Assembly (NCBI GenBank): GCA_026874595.1
Contig: CM049310.1
Span: 4,464,001-4,528,000 of the forward strand
Length of the DNA stretch: 64,000 nucleotides
DNA from: Sipunculus nudus
Taxonomy: Eukaryota; Annelida; Sipuncula; Golfingiida; Sipunculidae
Direction of reading: 5' to 3'
Shown here: piece after piece, positions 12,135 through 23,705 of the stretch
How positions within the stretch are numbered: the stretch's first letter is position 1
How the letters are laid out: every line of letters starts with the position of its first letter
Position numbers and translations under genes: made by a program
The notes under the pieces: generated by a model
Told to the model about the DNA's origin: nothing
Databases searched by the model: none
What the model saw: only the letters and a program-made list of their open reading frames with translations

Positions 12135-12593
12135 CAGATACATTCTGTACTTGGCCAGTATTGCAGCTCCATAGCGTTAGTTATTCAAGTAGGCTGCAGT
12201 ATTCAGATGGGGACCAAGACAAGACAAAGCATTTGAGAAGCTGGAACAGATATCTGGGTCATGTGTTATCTCCACTAGGAACAGGGACAGCTGAGGATAA
12301 ATTCATGTCGGTATTACAGGTAAGAAAACCTGAAAATGCCAGTGAGATCAGGAGTTTCTCAGGCCTGATACAGTTTAGTAGCAGATACATTCGGGACTTA
12401 GCCAGTAGTGCAGCTCCATAGCGCGAGTTATATCTGCTCTAGGACGCCCTTAACCCTATTAGAATTTATCAGCTCTAGGAAGTCAAAACCAGCCACAAGA
12501 ATCAAACGTTCGGTGCTGAGATTACAGCCATATACGTTCAGAGTGGTGTATAAGCCTGGAAAGACATTATCGCGGATTACCTTTCAAGGTTAA
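12086..12593 (+). pseudogene. reverse transcriptase end and RNase H end, partly duplicated
   Basis: At 12230-12420 the frame gives YLGHVLSPLG and KPENASEIRSFSGLIQF, the well conserved end of the RT domain and start of the connection. A second, diverged copy of this end lies at 12086-12184 in front of the better copy. From 12510 the frame RLQPYTFRVVYKPGK matches the RNase H end. The catalytic RT palm is absent. Confidence 0.7.
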
Positions 12594-12659
12594 GTCAGGT
12601 GACCTAAATACTTAAAGGTCATATGAACACTGGAGAGAAGTTGCTAGATTTGTTGCTGC

Positions 12660-13350
12660 GTGGTTCTGACGGGTTTCAGCATTACAGAGTTACTCCTTTT
12701 ATATCAGGCAGTCAATGAAGAAGTCGAAAGACAAAACAGATGTTTGTTAAAAAGTATCAGAGTTGCACAAGCAGAACAAAAGGACTGCAAATTAGAGGTA
12801 AGGAGATACTTGAGAGCTTATCGGAACACGCCACACTCTGTTTCTGGTATACCCCCGGCAGAGATGCTGTTTAACAGAAAGATCAGAACAAAGCTACTAG
12901 AGTTTGTTGAGGAATAGTTCGCGACAGAGACCATGAACACAAAGGAAGAAATAAACTGTTTACAGACACAAAGAGAGATGCAACTGAAAGTAATTTAGTG
13001 CCTGGAGATTTAGTGTTACTGAAACAGAACAAAGAGAACAAGCTTTCTACTACGTTTGAATCAGAACCATACGAGCACCTCATCAAGCATGGCAATAATG
13101 TTGTTGTAGAATAAGCTGACGGAGTAAAGTATAGGACAAATTCTACTCAAGTGAAGAAATTTGTATCAAAAGACACTGGAATTGATGATGATGGTCTTTT
13201 ATTCAGTCAGATACCAGAGCTGAGAGTGTGATTGAACATGAACCAGATTAACAAACATTGATGCAGAGCAATGATTCGCCATAACCAAATATTAGTGAAC
13301 GTGAGGTCGTCAAGACCGAGTCGTCAGAGAACCATGCCGAAGATAGATGA
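12660..13350 (+). pseudogene. integrase fragments and pol tail
   Basis: The first frame (12660-12917) gives AVNEEVERQNRCLLKSIR, then RRYLRAYRNTPHS and GIPPAEMLFNRKIRTKL, the classic end of the integrase core of Ty3/Gypsy elements. Next comes PGDLVLLKQNKEN (about 12990), the C-terminal DNA-binding domain, broken by a TAA before ADGVKYR. The tail near 13300 (RSSRPSRQRTMPK) resembles the basic end of gypsy pol. Confidence 0.75.
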
Positions 13351-13877
13351 CGCTTTGTGTTTAATAAGTCAACCATTGTACGCCGACCGCTGCTCTTATT
13401 ACTATAGATATTTAAGTGGTACCAGACATTTCAGAGTGAAATATTTTTTTTTTAATGAGGAAGAAGAGAAGCGATGGACAGAAAATTATATATATTGGTG
13501 TCGTGAACATTTCTGTGAACTCTGTATACGCAACTTGAGAACTTTTATCATTGAGTGTTGATGAACCCATAAAACATAATATTTTAAGTGAAGCTATAAC
13601 TTTGTAATTTGCAACTTGTATGTCATTGTCATGAACATGATATTTTATATTGATAAATTTAATGTTATAAGAGCAAACAACATACGAAATAACAACAAAC
13701 AATTATGAGTAACAGTAAACTATATTTCTCATATGGGCATAAGACATGCATGAACAGGAGCATTGTAGTTACGGATACACAAGCCTTTTTTTGGTTAAGA
13801 TAAGTTCATAACAAGTAAATTTAATTGTCATAAGTGAAACTGGTGTTAATTTTAATATTACTTGAAAGTAATTATCT

Positions 13878-14055
13878 GGGAAAAAAAGGTAGAATGTAGT
13901 ATCGCGAGTAATTATTAAAAGGGCTTGTCCCGAGAGATAAAAAAGCCTTATGTTGAGAACTAGGTGGAGATCGCCATGTTGGAACTGGAATAAACTTGTT
14001 ATAGTTTTTATTGTGAGTTATCTATCGTTTAGAGCGTGAACTGTGAACGGAAAAG
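13878..14055 (+). repeat. polypurine tract and partial 3' LTR
   Basis: A purine run GGGAAAAAAAGG (13878-13889) is followed by TGTAGTATCGCG (from 13895), a TATA-like GATAAAAAAG and an AATAAA at 13989-13994. This is the order expected at a 3' LTR. No second copy is visible in the window and the right end is not clear. Confidence 0.4.
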
Positions 14056-14841
14056 ATCTTGATGTATGGGCGGTCCCAGCCTGGGAAGCAGTGAATGAGT
14101 TAGGTATCTTGATTTTTCTGTCAAACATCTTCGGGTGATCCATCGTGATATTCTTCATTTAAAACCATCGAATCACTGACCTCTCTTATCAAAACTCAAA
14201 GGAGCTACAGCTGTTTTATACGAGCGTTTTAGCCTCTCTGTAAATATATGCGAAATAAGAGAAAATACCTGTAACAATGCTAGTCAATCAAAACAGTCCA
14301 TGGTACCGTTTACAGTTGCCACAGGCCCACGCAACTAAATGAGACTTTGTGTGTTTACCTGTTCTTCCTAAACTAATTTCTACAGGTATGGATAATGTTT
14401 CATTATCACATCTGAAGACTCTTCACAAACCCAGCCAGGCTTCCGTAGTGTGAATGTAGACCTTTTGTTACATCTGTCAAAACTCCACTCAATACAATTC
14501 CAGAAAAAAAGCGCATCTTATTCTTTTGTCCCTTCCTTCTGATTCTGAGACAGATACTTTGCGCTGCAAGTCCAAAATCAAACAACAAGCAGAACAAGTG
14601 TCGGTCACTGACTTCGTAGAATTTAATCTTTATATAAGAATAGTAACTATCCTTACTTATCTGAGATATCCTCCATCAATATATATTTTTTCAGTAAATT
14701 TGCTTACAGAAAAACTGAGTAAAACAATACTTAATACACACACATATACATATATATTGTTACGGTACCTAATATCAACAGATCACGTATGCGTGATGAA
14801 CATAATGAACATAAATTTTGTCAAGGAGATAAAAAAAAATC
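14056..14841. other. non-coding or unassigned
   Basis: No supported feature. Overlapping open frames on both strands at 14406-14600 give hydrophilic peptides (for example SDSETDTLRCKSKIKQQAEQ on the plus strand) that could be an old exon or transposon piece, but I recognise nothing. Confidence 0.3.
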
Positions 14842-15585
14842 AGATTCTGTAACACTAGGCAGCGTGAAATCTCTAGGGGAATGAATAAAGAAGTCAGTGG
14901 TTTTTTTTGTTAACAAATAACTATAATTTATTCTAAAAAAAAACCTTACATTATAATACACTTAATCAATACAATTACAAAGTCTAACAGCAGTATAACA
15001 ACGAATCAATACAATCACACAGTAAAATAAACAAAGTGCGCAGTACCTGGATACCACCACTGTCACAGAGACAAGTTATTTAAAATCTATAAGCCGGACG
15101 AACAGTTCACATATATTCTCTCGGAAAATAACAGTCCAATGTAAAGCTCTTGTAACAATCCCGAAAGTAAACTGAAGACCAAATAAGATTCGTCACAAAT
15201 CCAGAAGAAAATCTGAAGAAAATCTATAAATGCCGCACTTATCGGAATAGGTCCCACAAACTGACATACACGCTTCTGTGTCCGCTGGAATATTCCTTCA
15301 CCTCTCTCTCTCCTCTAAACTCTAGAAAATTCCCTTTCACGAAAAATCCATAATACACAGTACACACGCTCAAAGAACATACTAGAACGGGAACGCCGTG
15401 TATCTAGGGTTCAACCAATGCGGATTAAACCGAGCCTGCAACATCCGGCCAGGCGAGGCCGCTACAACACGAGATACGCGTGGCACACAAACAAAATGCC
15501 AACAACACATGGAATACCCGTGTGCACAATAAAACAATCATCTGTAAGACCGCCGCACACAATAAAAAGGGGCACCTGTAACAAT
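14842..15585 (-). mobile_element. candidate solo LTR
   Basis: In minus orientation the segment would start TGTTACAGGTGCCCC and end AGTGTTACA, with an AATAAA near 14938-14933 about 90 bases before the end. This is a plausible solo LTR of about 740 bp. Flanking bases do not form a clear target duplication and no second copy is present. An open plus-strand frame lies just left of it at 14526-14852 without recognised motifs. Confidence 0.35.
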
Positions 15586-15592
15586 ATATATT

Positions 15593-15612
15593 TATATATA
15601 TATATATATATA
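15593..15612. repeat. (TA)n microsatellite
   Basis: A short TA run directly after the candidate solo LTR. Confidence 0.85.
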
Positions 15613-15821
15613 GTTGTAGGTGTGTGTATATAATTGTATTCTTAAATAAATTATTTTTGGTCAGTACAGCTTTAAAGTTTGTTTTAGAGTTTGTTCTATG
15701 TGTATCGTTGGCAAAGTTTTAAGAGATTTCCTCGAAACTATATATCGGGCTTTTCCAATAGTGCGCTCTTTTTATTTGCCAATAAGCGGCGTCACACCAA
15801 AATTCCATGGTTAATCTGAGA

Positions 15822-15868
15822 GGGAGAGAGAGACAGGGGAGAGAGAGAGACAGAGAGACAGAGAGATT

Positions 15869-15937
<69 letters not shown>

Positions 15938-15955
15938 AGGGACAGACAGAGAGAG
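15822..15955. repeat. (GA)n microsatellite
   Basis: GA repeats interrupted by GACA and GATT at the left, then a pure run of more than 45 bases near 15885-15933. Confidence 0.95.
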
Positions 15956-16057
15956 TTAACAATCACGAATTTTTTGTTTAATCTATTTCAAATACATAGT
16001 TTTACAGCAGGTACAATTTAAATGCAAATAACATTTAGGCAAGAGGAGGGATAGTCT

Positions 16058-16178
16058 TTAGGTTGCAGCGCTTGTCTCATCACTCTGTGTGTAGACTTGT
16101 TCCCGCTCTCCTCTGATGATCAATGAGGCGATGACTTGTTTCCGACACCCACTTAGCAGCTCATTCTGAACCATCAGC
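16058..16178 (-). CDS. possible terminal exon, unidentified
   Basis: After a good acceptor (catttgcctccag) the minus strand reads LMVQNELLSGCRKQVIASLI and runs to a TAA at 16060-16058; an ATTAAA lies about 75 bases further at 15982-15977. Composition looks protein-like, but there is no homology I recognise and no neighbouring exon that proves splicing. Confidence 0.25.
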
Positions 16179-16371
16179 CTGGAGGCAAATGACTAATCCG
16201 ACAAAGTGGACACTAATTTCAATTTCAGTTCTTGACCATTTCCTGGAGAACTTCACAGACGAACATCAAAGGAGGCGCTCTCTGACGTAGGATATGGCCG
16301 GACATCTAACTATATAGGTATATGGAGCGTTTGACAATAAATCAATTCCATCAATCACCCGGTAAGAGTAT

Positions 16372-16373
<2 letters not shown>

Positions 16374-16436
<63 letters not shown>
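16374..16436. repeat. (TA)n microsatellite
   Basis: An almost pure TA run of about 60 bases. Confidence 0.95.
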
Positions 16437-16440
<4 letters not shown>

Positions 16441-16705
16441 GGAATCCAGAAGGCTAAATTTTATATAAAATTCTTATTACAAGGACATCTTCATCCTGAT
16501 TCAAAAGACAGCGTCATCAGCAGATTAAGGAACCAACATTGAAAATTATTTGTAAAGATTCAAATTAAAATTATGGCCGTTGCCATCACCGGACAATTTT
16601 ATGAATAACAAGTGTCAAGTGTCGATATGACCGTCCGTATTCAATGACGCACAATCTTGACTGATCTACCTATAAAAAAGGGTTTGTATAAATAGTGTTC
16701 TAAGT

Positions 16706-16897
16706 TCACAGGGAAGACTTCTTGGTAGATTGAATCCATTTACGGGGATTCCCCAATTTAGTTTGTCCATCATGCAGCTCAGAATCTGTTCTCCTGTGTT
16801 TAATCTTAGATTGTGATAAACGTCTTTGCTTTAACTTCATGATTGCCCTCCGAATGGAACCTGGAGTCATTTTTTTACATTCACTTTTAGGTAAAAC
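16706..16897 (-). CDS. possible small basic exon, unidentified
   Basis: The minus strand has an acceptor-like tttttaatcag, then an open frame of 63 codons to TGA at 16708-16706. An ATG at 16870-16868 would give 54 residues beginning MTPGSIRRAIMKLKQRRLSQ and rich in Lys, Arg and Gln (isoelectric point clearly basic). The codon mix and lack of low complexity look like real coding sequence, unlike the AT-rich noise around it. The upstream in-frame stop lies just before the acceptor, which fits a terminal exon. The function is unknown. Confidence 0.35.
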   Translation of the reverse strand, partial: VLPKSECKKMTPGSIRRAIMKLKQRRLSQSKIKHRRTDSELHDGQTKLGNPRKWIQSTKKSSL

Positions 16898-16909
16898 CTG
16901 ATTAAAAAT

Positions 16910-19241
16910 CCATTAAGATAAAACCCCTCACCTGACTTCATCCTACCGGAGGCAGAAACAACACATTTTAAAAAGGGTCAGCAAGTACAAATTGTATATC
17001 GGCGCCGGTTCCATTAACCTCCACGCATGGGAAGATCTATCAAGGCTAATGATTGACATGACCAAGATATATCCTCTGTGTGGAGAGTGCTGTTTTTTGT
17101 CTTTTATGGTCCTTCGTGTTCAGCGAACCAGACTCTAAGCTGCATGATTTGGCTATAAAGACTTTTCTTTGCAAACATCTTTTATTTTTTTGCTTAGAAA
17201 GCGTAATTCATTGTAGCACAGACATAGGTTTTATACCAGACTTGCTTATATACAAAAACATGCAACATGTCCCTCAGACGGGATATCATGTATCTATACG
17301 CAAGACTTCAAAACAATAACAAGATAGGTTTGTATTGTACAAACCAGAGAAAATCTATTCTACTCTGTTCCAGCATCTCGTGAACACATGTTTAAATTAA
17401 TATTTTTCATTGGTATATATTCTTTGTGATAATGCATTTTGCAAAGGATATTTGAGGCATGAAGCTAATTTAATGAAATGAATTATTTTAAAATCAGATA
17501 AATTCAATCTAAACTTCAAGACACTACAGCCACACGTATGGCGTTATTGGATAATATATTGTAAGATCTCTAAAAATATGACCAAGATAAACAAAGATGG
17601 CTACTCATGTAAGAACACGCATCATACGTGTCGGATCATTGGAAACATTTTAAAAAGTTGTAAAGCATGAAACTGGGAACCAGGTTTTTGAACCAACGTA
17701 TGGTCAATATTTAACGGAAACTCTGTGGCAGTATTGCTGAAGTGCACCTGTGCAATGACTTTCTCACCGGTAAGAGGTTTTGAAATTGGTTCATTTATAT
17801 TAATTATTTTTCTGCACTGTCAGCAATTTTCTAATCCATCATTCGTCATTGTGACAGCATTTTCACAGGTAAAGTTCTTTAAATAGATGTAATGTCTTAT
17901 CTGTCCAACAAAGCACTGCATTTGAAACTGTGTAAAATATATTTAAAAATGAGCTTACAAGTTTCAAAAGTGAAGCTGTAATAGGCATAAGCCTAATTTA
18001 TACGATTTAATTCAAGAACACCCTTTTGCAATTTAATACAGAAATGTAATATAAGAGGGTTTATTGTTCTTGCGGCTTTAATTCCATGGCTGAAGGTCAC
18101 TTAAATGGTCTTCTGCCAAGAGAAACACATTGAAAAAGTCCTGGTAGATTTTTTAAGTATATTCTCAAAATGTAACAATCAAAATCAGCCTGGCAACCCA
18201 TGGCAAAAGCCATGTCACTTTGTCACATGATCAAGAAAAGTCATGGCTGTAAAGTCGGTAAAATATAAATGTTGGTTCTTTTTCATCAGGCATAGGCCTT
18301 TATATTAGTTCCTCGTCCGCTTTTGTGTTAAAGTACCTAAACTACCTACCTGCCTAAACGTATCAGAACAAAACGAGCCTAGGCATGCATCAAATACCCG
18401 TGCTGATTGACAGACTGTAACACTTGACTGGCCTACACTGTTTGGAACATGCACGGTGTACTTCTTTGTCGAAGCGATAACTATGTCCCCATTATTCAAT
18501 CAATATCAGCGCCTACATGGGGGGGGGTTGTTAATTGGGTTATTGGATTTCCAATCTGATAGTGACTAAAGTTAGAAAACCTGTAACTGGGGAATGTCAA
18601 ACAAACAATGACAGTTTCAAATATATAGAAAGGAGAAAGCAGTTAAGTTTTTATTTTGTTATATCGTTGTATCGGTCATATGTGCGCCATTCGTCATTTC
18701 CATACTCACAGCCACTCGAGTCTGATTGTTCTTCTGTTTTCCGTGCACCAATTCCTCGAAACTTGCCAAATATACTTACGTTTTGGACAACTTGTTGGAC
18801 ATTAAAAATCAAACCATTATTGAACTTCGACTTGCCTTTTTTTGTTCCATTAAATGTAATTTAACGCCTTGCATTTATACAGTGCTTGTTGACCATGAAT
18901 AGTCGGTTTATCCTTTCTGCGCTATCAGGTTTAGTTGATTGCCAAGGCGGATTCAGATATGGTCCATCCGACCCTTTATATTGATGATTGATAACAAGTT
19001 TCAACTAAAAATATATTATATTATTTTAAAGTATATACAACAGTGTATGAAAAGTGTCTGTGAATATAGCGCGTGACCTCTTGGTGACCGTCAACTCACA
19101 CGCTGTGAGAAATAGCAGATTTCTTCAGGTTTGGCAAGCCAAAACACCCCGTCAGTTTGCGCTGGATAAAGTAAAATCTGATTGGCTCTGCGTTTAAACA
19201 AATCTGCAAGGCTGACAAAAGAAATTTGACTGACTTAGTGT
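16910..19241. other. AT-rich non-coding region
   Basis: No supported feature. Open frames at 17080-17319 (plus), 18305-18499 (minus) and 18535-18864 (plus) have no recognised motifs. A poly-G run lies at about 18520-18527. Confidence 0.4.
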
Positions 19242-19249
19242 GTAGACAA
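19242..19249. repeat. target site duplication, left copy
   Basis: GTAGACAA, identical to 20788-20795, directly outside the left end of the hAT-type element. Confidence 0.85.
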
Positions 19250-20787
19250 TAGAGCCCTGCGCGGGCCCAAACCTGCCCGGCGGGCTGCGGGGCCCGCAAC
19301 CGCCCCGCCCCGCGGCCCCCCGCGGGGCAACTTTTTTAGGATTTTGTGGGGTAGGGCGGGCCAAAAACATTCTCTGCAGGGTGGGGCGGGTGCGGGCTAA
19401 AATATGGGATATGCAGGGCGGGGTGGGTTACATGATATTTTAGTGCGGGTTTCTGCGGGCCGAAAACATGGTTAAATAGCGAGAAGATGATCACATTTAC
19501 TTAATGTGTAAAGCACTGCAGGTCTGTTTATGTTCCTTCGGTTATTGATTTTTCTGAATTACTATAAAGCACTTGTCAAATATAATTTTTTGGAGTTTTG
19601 AGACAGATTCATCTTTGCAGAGACTACTTTTCAAAATATTGCAAATGTACCTGGGAATAGCGTTGTATAATTATAGACTGTTCAGCACTGTAGGCCTATA
19701 CTTGTGGCCAGTCTCAGATATTACGTAACATGGCTTAGGGTAGAGCACCAGGATTAGGTGATGTTTTAATAGTCACAGTTTGGGTGCATTTAGCTCTGTC
19801 ACCAGCTGGATATAGCTTTACATACTGCAAAGAATGAGGTGTGATAATCATGGATGAGCCAATGAGCACTGGCTAGTTTAGAGGACTGTATTAGCAAAGC
19901 TGAATGAGATAATGAGCATGGGGCTCATTTGATCTCTATTCTTGTGTACACAACCATGAGGTAGAGCTGACTCCGTCTGTAGTTCCTTACACTTCTCCTT
20001 TTAGCTAATTAGCTGATCCTCACTGGACAGGATTATTCTAAGCTCTTTGTCAAATAAAACGTGTGAACTGTGGTGAGCAAGTACGTACTGTCCTCTAGCT
20101 ACTGCAACTAGAGATGAGCAGTGTAACTCTACTCATACAAACTTAATGGAATTGATTGTTTTATGCCTAAAGTTTATTTTATGTTTCACTATAGCAGCAT
20201 ATGCAAGGTAAATATATTTAAACTGCAATTACGTTGTTAGTTAAATATCTGAATATTTTGAACTTATAATTACTTTATTTTTTAAGGAGATACAAAGGCA
20301 ATATTTGATTAGTGTGTACCAGTTAATGCAGTGTCTTTTCCAGTGATATGGCAGTAAATAATTGTATTTTGGTGAGTGGTATTTCTTTAAAAAAAAATGC
20401 ATGGTAATTCTATGACACTCGTCCTTACCTGTGAAAAAAACTTGAAAATGTCCTACCATCAACTAAACATGATAACGCTATGTACTCAGATAGTCATTCA
20501 TTATTAATATCTGAAAATAAATCAATTTTTTTTTTTTTGCTACCTTTTTGGTTGTCCCTTATGTTTATTTTCGGGTTGAATGCGGGCTGATTTTTGTAAA
20601 AATGCGGGGCGGCGCGGGCGCAGGCTGAAAGCTAAATATGCGGGGCGGGTGCGGGTCGATTTATTCTGTATAGGTGCGGAGCGGTGCAGGGCCGGTGTTT
20701 AGAACTGTGGGGCGGGACGGTTGCGGGCTGAAGGTTTGTTTTGCGTGGCGGGTGCCGGCTCTTAATTCCGGCCCGCGCAGGTCTCTA
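19250..20787. mobile_element. non-autonomous hAT-type DNA transposon with GC-rich subterminal repeats
   Basis: The element begins TAGAGCCCTGCGCGGGCC and its right end, read inverted, is TAGAGACCTGCGCGGGCC: 17 of 18 bases agree. It is flanked by a perfect 8-bp target duplication GTAGACAA (19242-19249 and 20788-20795), the hAT-superfamily length. Inside each end lie about 200 bases rich in GCGGGC / GGGGCGGG motifs; these subterminal clusters are typical transposase-binding regions of hAT elements. The middle is AT-rich and shows no transposase, so it depended on proteins from elsewhere. Confidence 0.85.
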
Positions 20788-20795
20788 GTAGACAA
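20788..20795. repeat. target site duplication, right copy
   Basis: GTAGACAA, identical to 19242-19249, directly outside the right end of the hAT-type element. Confidence 0.85.
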
Positions 20796-20989
20796 ACATG
20801 GCTGCGCCCATGGCAAGCTCGTGTAATACTGCATAAGAGGAGACATGTCACAATGGGGGGATAACTGACCTCAGGCCACACCAGTAAATTAAGTCAGTAC
20901 AGAGACTGTGCTGAAAGTTGACGATTGCATCGTGTGTATTCCAACATGGGATGGAAAACGTCTGTGCTACAAAGCGCTTTCCACCGCAA

Positions 20990-21560
20990 AGCAAAGTGAC
21001 CGGTACCTAGAGGAACATTAGACTGGTACCCCTCTCTATTATATGGCACCGCTGCTCTAGGCCAATCATAGAGACGTGCGTACAACGCCATCTTATGTTC
21101 TCCCAGCAGACTGGTTCCAGCTCCTGTATGTATTATATATGATAAAAATAAGCATTTCGTTTGCTCAGAGAAGTTGCCAAAAGTTGACTGTACCTTTTAT
21201 GTGACATTTATGATTAGATTAATAGATATTGATAATAAACCAATGCCATTTACAGTGGAATATCAAAGATTCAGTATATCGTATGATCTATACATCCATC
21301 ATTCATTTTTTGTGCAACAACTTATTTTTCAATATTTGAAAACTAGAAATAACTAATTAAAATACTTTTATAAGAAATATTCACGGACAATCAGCCAGGA
21401 CAATCGGTATGAGCGTGCATACTGGAGTTGGAACCAGTCTGCAGGTAAGTCAGGAGTTGCAACTGAGAGTACTTAAGATGGCGTTGTACGCCTGTCTCTA
21501 TGCTTGGCTTGGGGCCATAATAGAGCAGGATACCATTCTAGAGGAACATCCGACCGGCAA
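20990..21560. repeat. inverted repeat with AAGATGGCG arms
   Basis: The right arm (about 21431-21560, plus) and left arm (about 21118-20990, minus) share GAACCAGTCTGC and AAGATGGCGTTGTACGC in the same order, then CGTCTCTATG and TTGGC, with a loop of about 310 bases. Arms are diverged and one short stretch near GAGGAACAT is rearranged. It may be a foldback element or an inverted duplication. Confidence 0.6.
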
Positions 21561-23705
21561 CCGCGGATTAATGCAGCGGGTAGTGTCGCGAATAGTTAAG
21601 CAAAGCGTTATACCGCTGCTTATGGAGCGTAGCTTCTTCCCAAAATCATAATGTTATGCTTCTAATGTTAGAGTAACAACAAGCGAAGCTTATTATTTAG
21701 TGTTATGTTTTGAACATTACACGGGTGTCATCCTCACCAATTTCGCCCGTTCCTTCGTCTTTGACAACATTTCCACCTTGGGCAAAGGAGAAGGGCATAT
21801 GGACTCCCTTTACAAAATATCTTGAATAATTCTTGATCCACCACTGACAGTTGACTTTTCAGACAGTTTTGGGGAAGCTGTGAACCTGTGGTCAATAGAT
21901 ATTTGATATAACCTAGGATATAAACCACTGTAATGTTACTTTGATACGAGGCCACATGTCGCCTGTTTGGTTAAGGCTTCCTGTCTTAAGCTAAGACAGA
22001 CCCGGCTGTATACATATATATGATGATAAATCAATTTTATTCATTCTTAGTGTATTCAACCTTGGCCAGTGGATGCCAGGCAGTGCAGAACTATAAAGCC
22101 CCATGGCTCAGTGACCTCTGTATGTTGTTCTTAACGGGGTGACGTGTCTTTAACGAATTAAACCACTGAGGACGAGAGATAAGGCTGTGTGTATATACAT
22201 AAACCAACATTTTCTCTTTATTCGACCAATATTGTGTTTTTGTGCGAGGTATATCCTTCCAAATGAGTTGCGCCTATTTGCAGAAAGTTAAAGTATATTA
22301 AAAATGTATTTTATATTTTGTAATATTTTGTACATAAAAATTACGCTTCTACAGGAAAAACTATTCAGTTCATATTCTAACATCATCTCCTTTAAAAATA
22401 AACACTCGCTCAATAAGGAAAATGCTATAATGTTACTATGCAGAGAAAGACTTAAATGTTAAAACTTGGCAGGGGGAGTTGTTCACTCCCAGGCTACAGT
22501 CGTCATTAACATCCATTCGTGTAACCGCTACTGTGTATAGCAATTTTCTCCGGGTTCGAACATCAGGTCGCGCACAGAACAAAGCATTGTAATCAGACCA
22601 ATGAGAGCATGGTATTGCATTGTGCATCCAGCAATTTTTGCTCAACAATTAGACCACCGAGCGCTTGTGTCCCGATGTAATTATGAGAGAGGGTGCCGTA
22701 TTATTAAATTTAGTATCTGACTCTCTGATGGTTTAACAAGTGTTTTCTACTCTCAAATGCCTTAGCCAATTGACCCCCAATAACATAATGTAGTTCAGAA
22801 GGCTAAATAAAAACTTCTCTTTCTTATCCCACACCCATACCTTTACCCTCATCAGACAGAACTCGGGCTATGGTACTATTTACAGACTGCCGGTTCACCG
22901 CTTAATTTGCCATACCTTTAAACAATATTATGTAGAAGACAGCACGAGGCCAAGCATCACGTGAATTGTAGACTGGTCGACAGTAATTTGAGAAAGGAGA
23001 ATATTCAATATCGTTGACAAATCAATGGTAATTGGATACACATCACAGTATAATGTCAATAAACAATGTCACCTCGGTACGTACGTTTCAGTCGTACTGC
23101 CTGAAGAACTTACATGACCATTGTACTAATGTATTTACACTTCCTCAGAAGACGATATCGGCCTATGGGGTACTACCTCCCTTAAGGGGATTTGCATTGT
23201 GGTATCCAAATATGCAAAATTTTAAATAACAGTGGCCCTAGAAGTGTGTAGATTACTTTTATATACAATTCTAGAAGGTTGAACAACATGCACAAGCAAC
23301 TACATCAAGGGGAGTGATATCAAAGGCACCAAGCAGTGACAACCAATTCTATATCATTGTAAATATACCTCTGTTCTTTGATATACCTTTCTTGGCCGTT
23401 TACCGTCATACTTATTACAAAATGTAATACCATACCTCTTTCAATCAATGACAAAACTCTATAATCCAGTCCGCTAGCAAGTATTTTATTAAAATATAAA
23501 AAAAGAAGGAAAAGAAGCATCTTTTTCTTGAAAATACACCACCCAAAATTATATTTTATTTATTTGTTCATTGCGCTGAAATCCTTGTAAACCCCACACC
23601 TTACAGGCATTGTAACAAAGTAGTTGGGTATTCAATGACGGATAAGGATGGTCAAGGTAGGATAACATATTATAATTCTTTGTATATAGTATATGTAATT
23701 TGTTT
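21561..23705. other. non-coding region
   Basis: No supported feature. Open frames at 21734-21955 and 22436-22648 (minus) and 23032-23229 (plus) are short and unrecognised. Confidence 0.4.

Larger units (their letters stand above)
11500..14055 (+). mobile_element. decayed Ty3/Gypsy-like LTR retrotransposon
   Basis: Collinear fragments in different frames show a gypsy-type element: a CCHC zinc knuckle (11563-11604), a retropepsin active site DSGA (11759-11770) and protease end GQPLFGCDTAVELGV (near 11964-12012), the end of reverse transcriptase (near 12230-12420), the end of RNase H (YKPGK near 12548-12562), integrase core end (12660-12917) and C-terminal domain GDLVLLKQNKEN (near 12992-13035), then a polypurine tract and LTR-like sequence at 13878-14050. 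The RT palm with the catalytic aspartates, most of RNase H and the integrase D,D-35-E segment are missing. Several frameshifts and stops separate the rest. It is dead. Confidence 0.8.

Noticed and set aside
22540-22570. GGGTTCGAAC resembling a tRNA B box
   Set aside because: No matching A box, stem structure or anticodon arm in reasonable distance on either strand.
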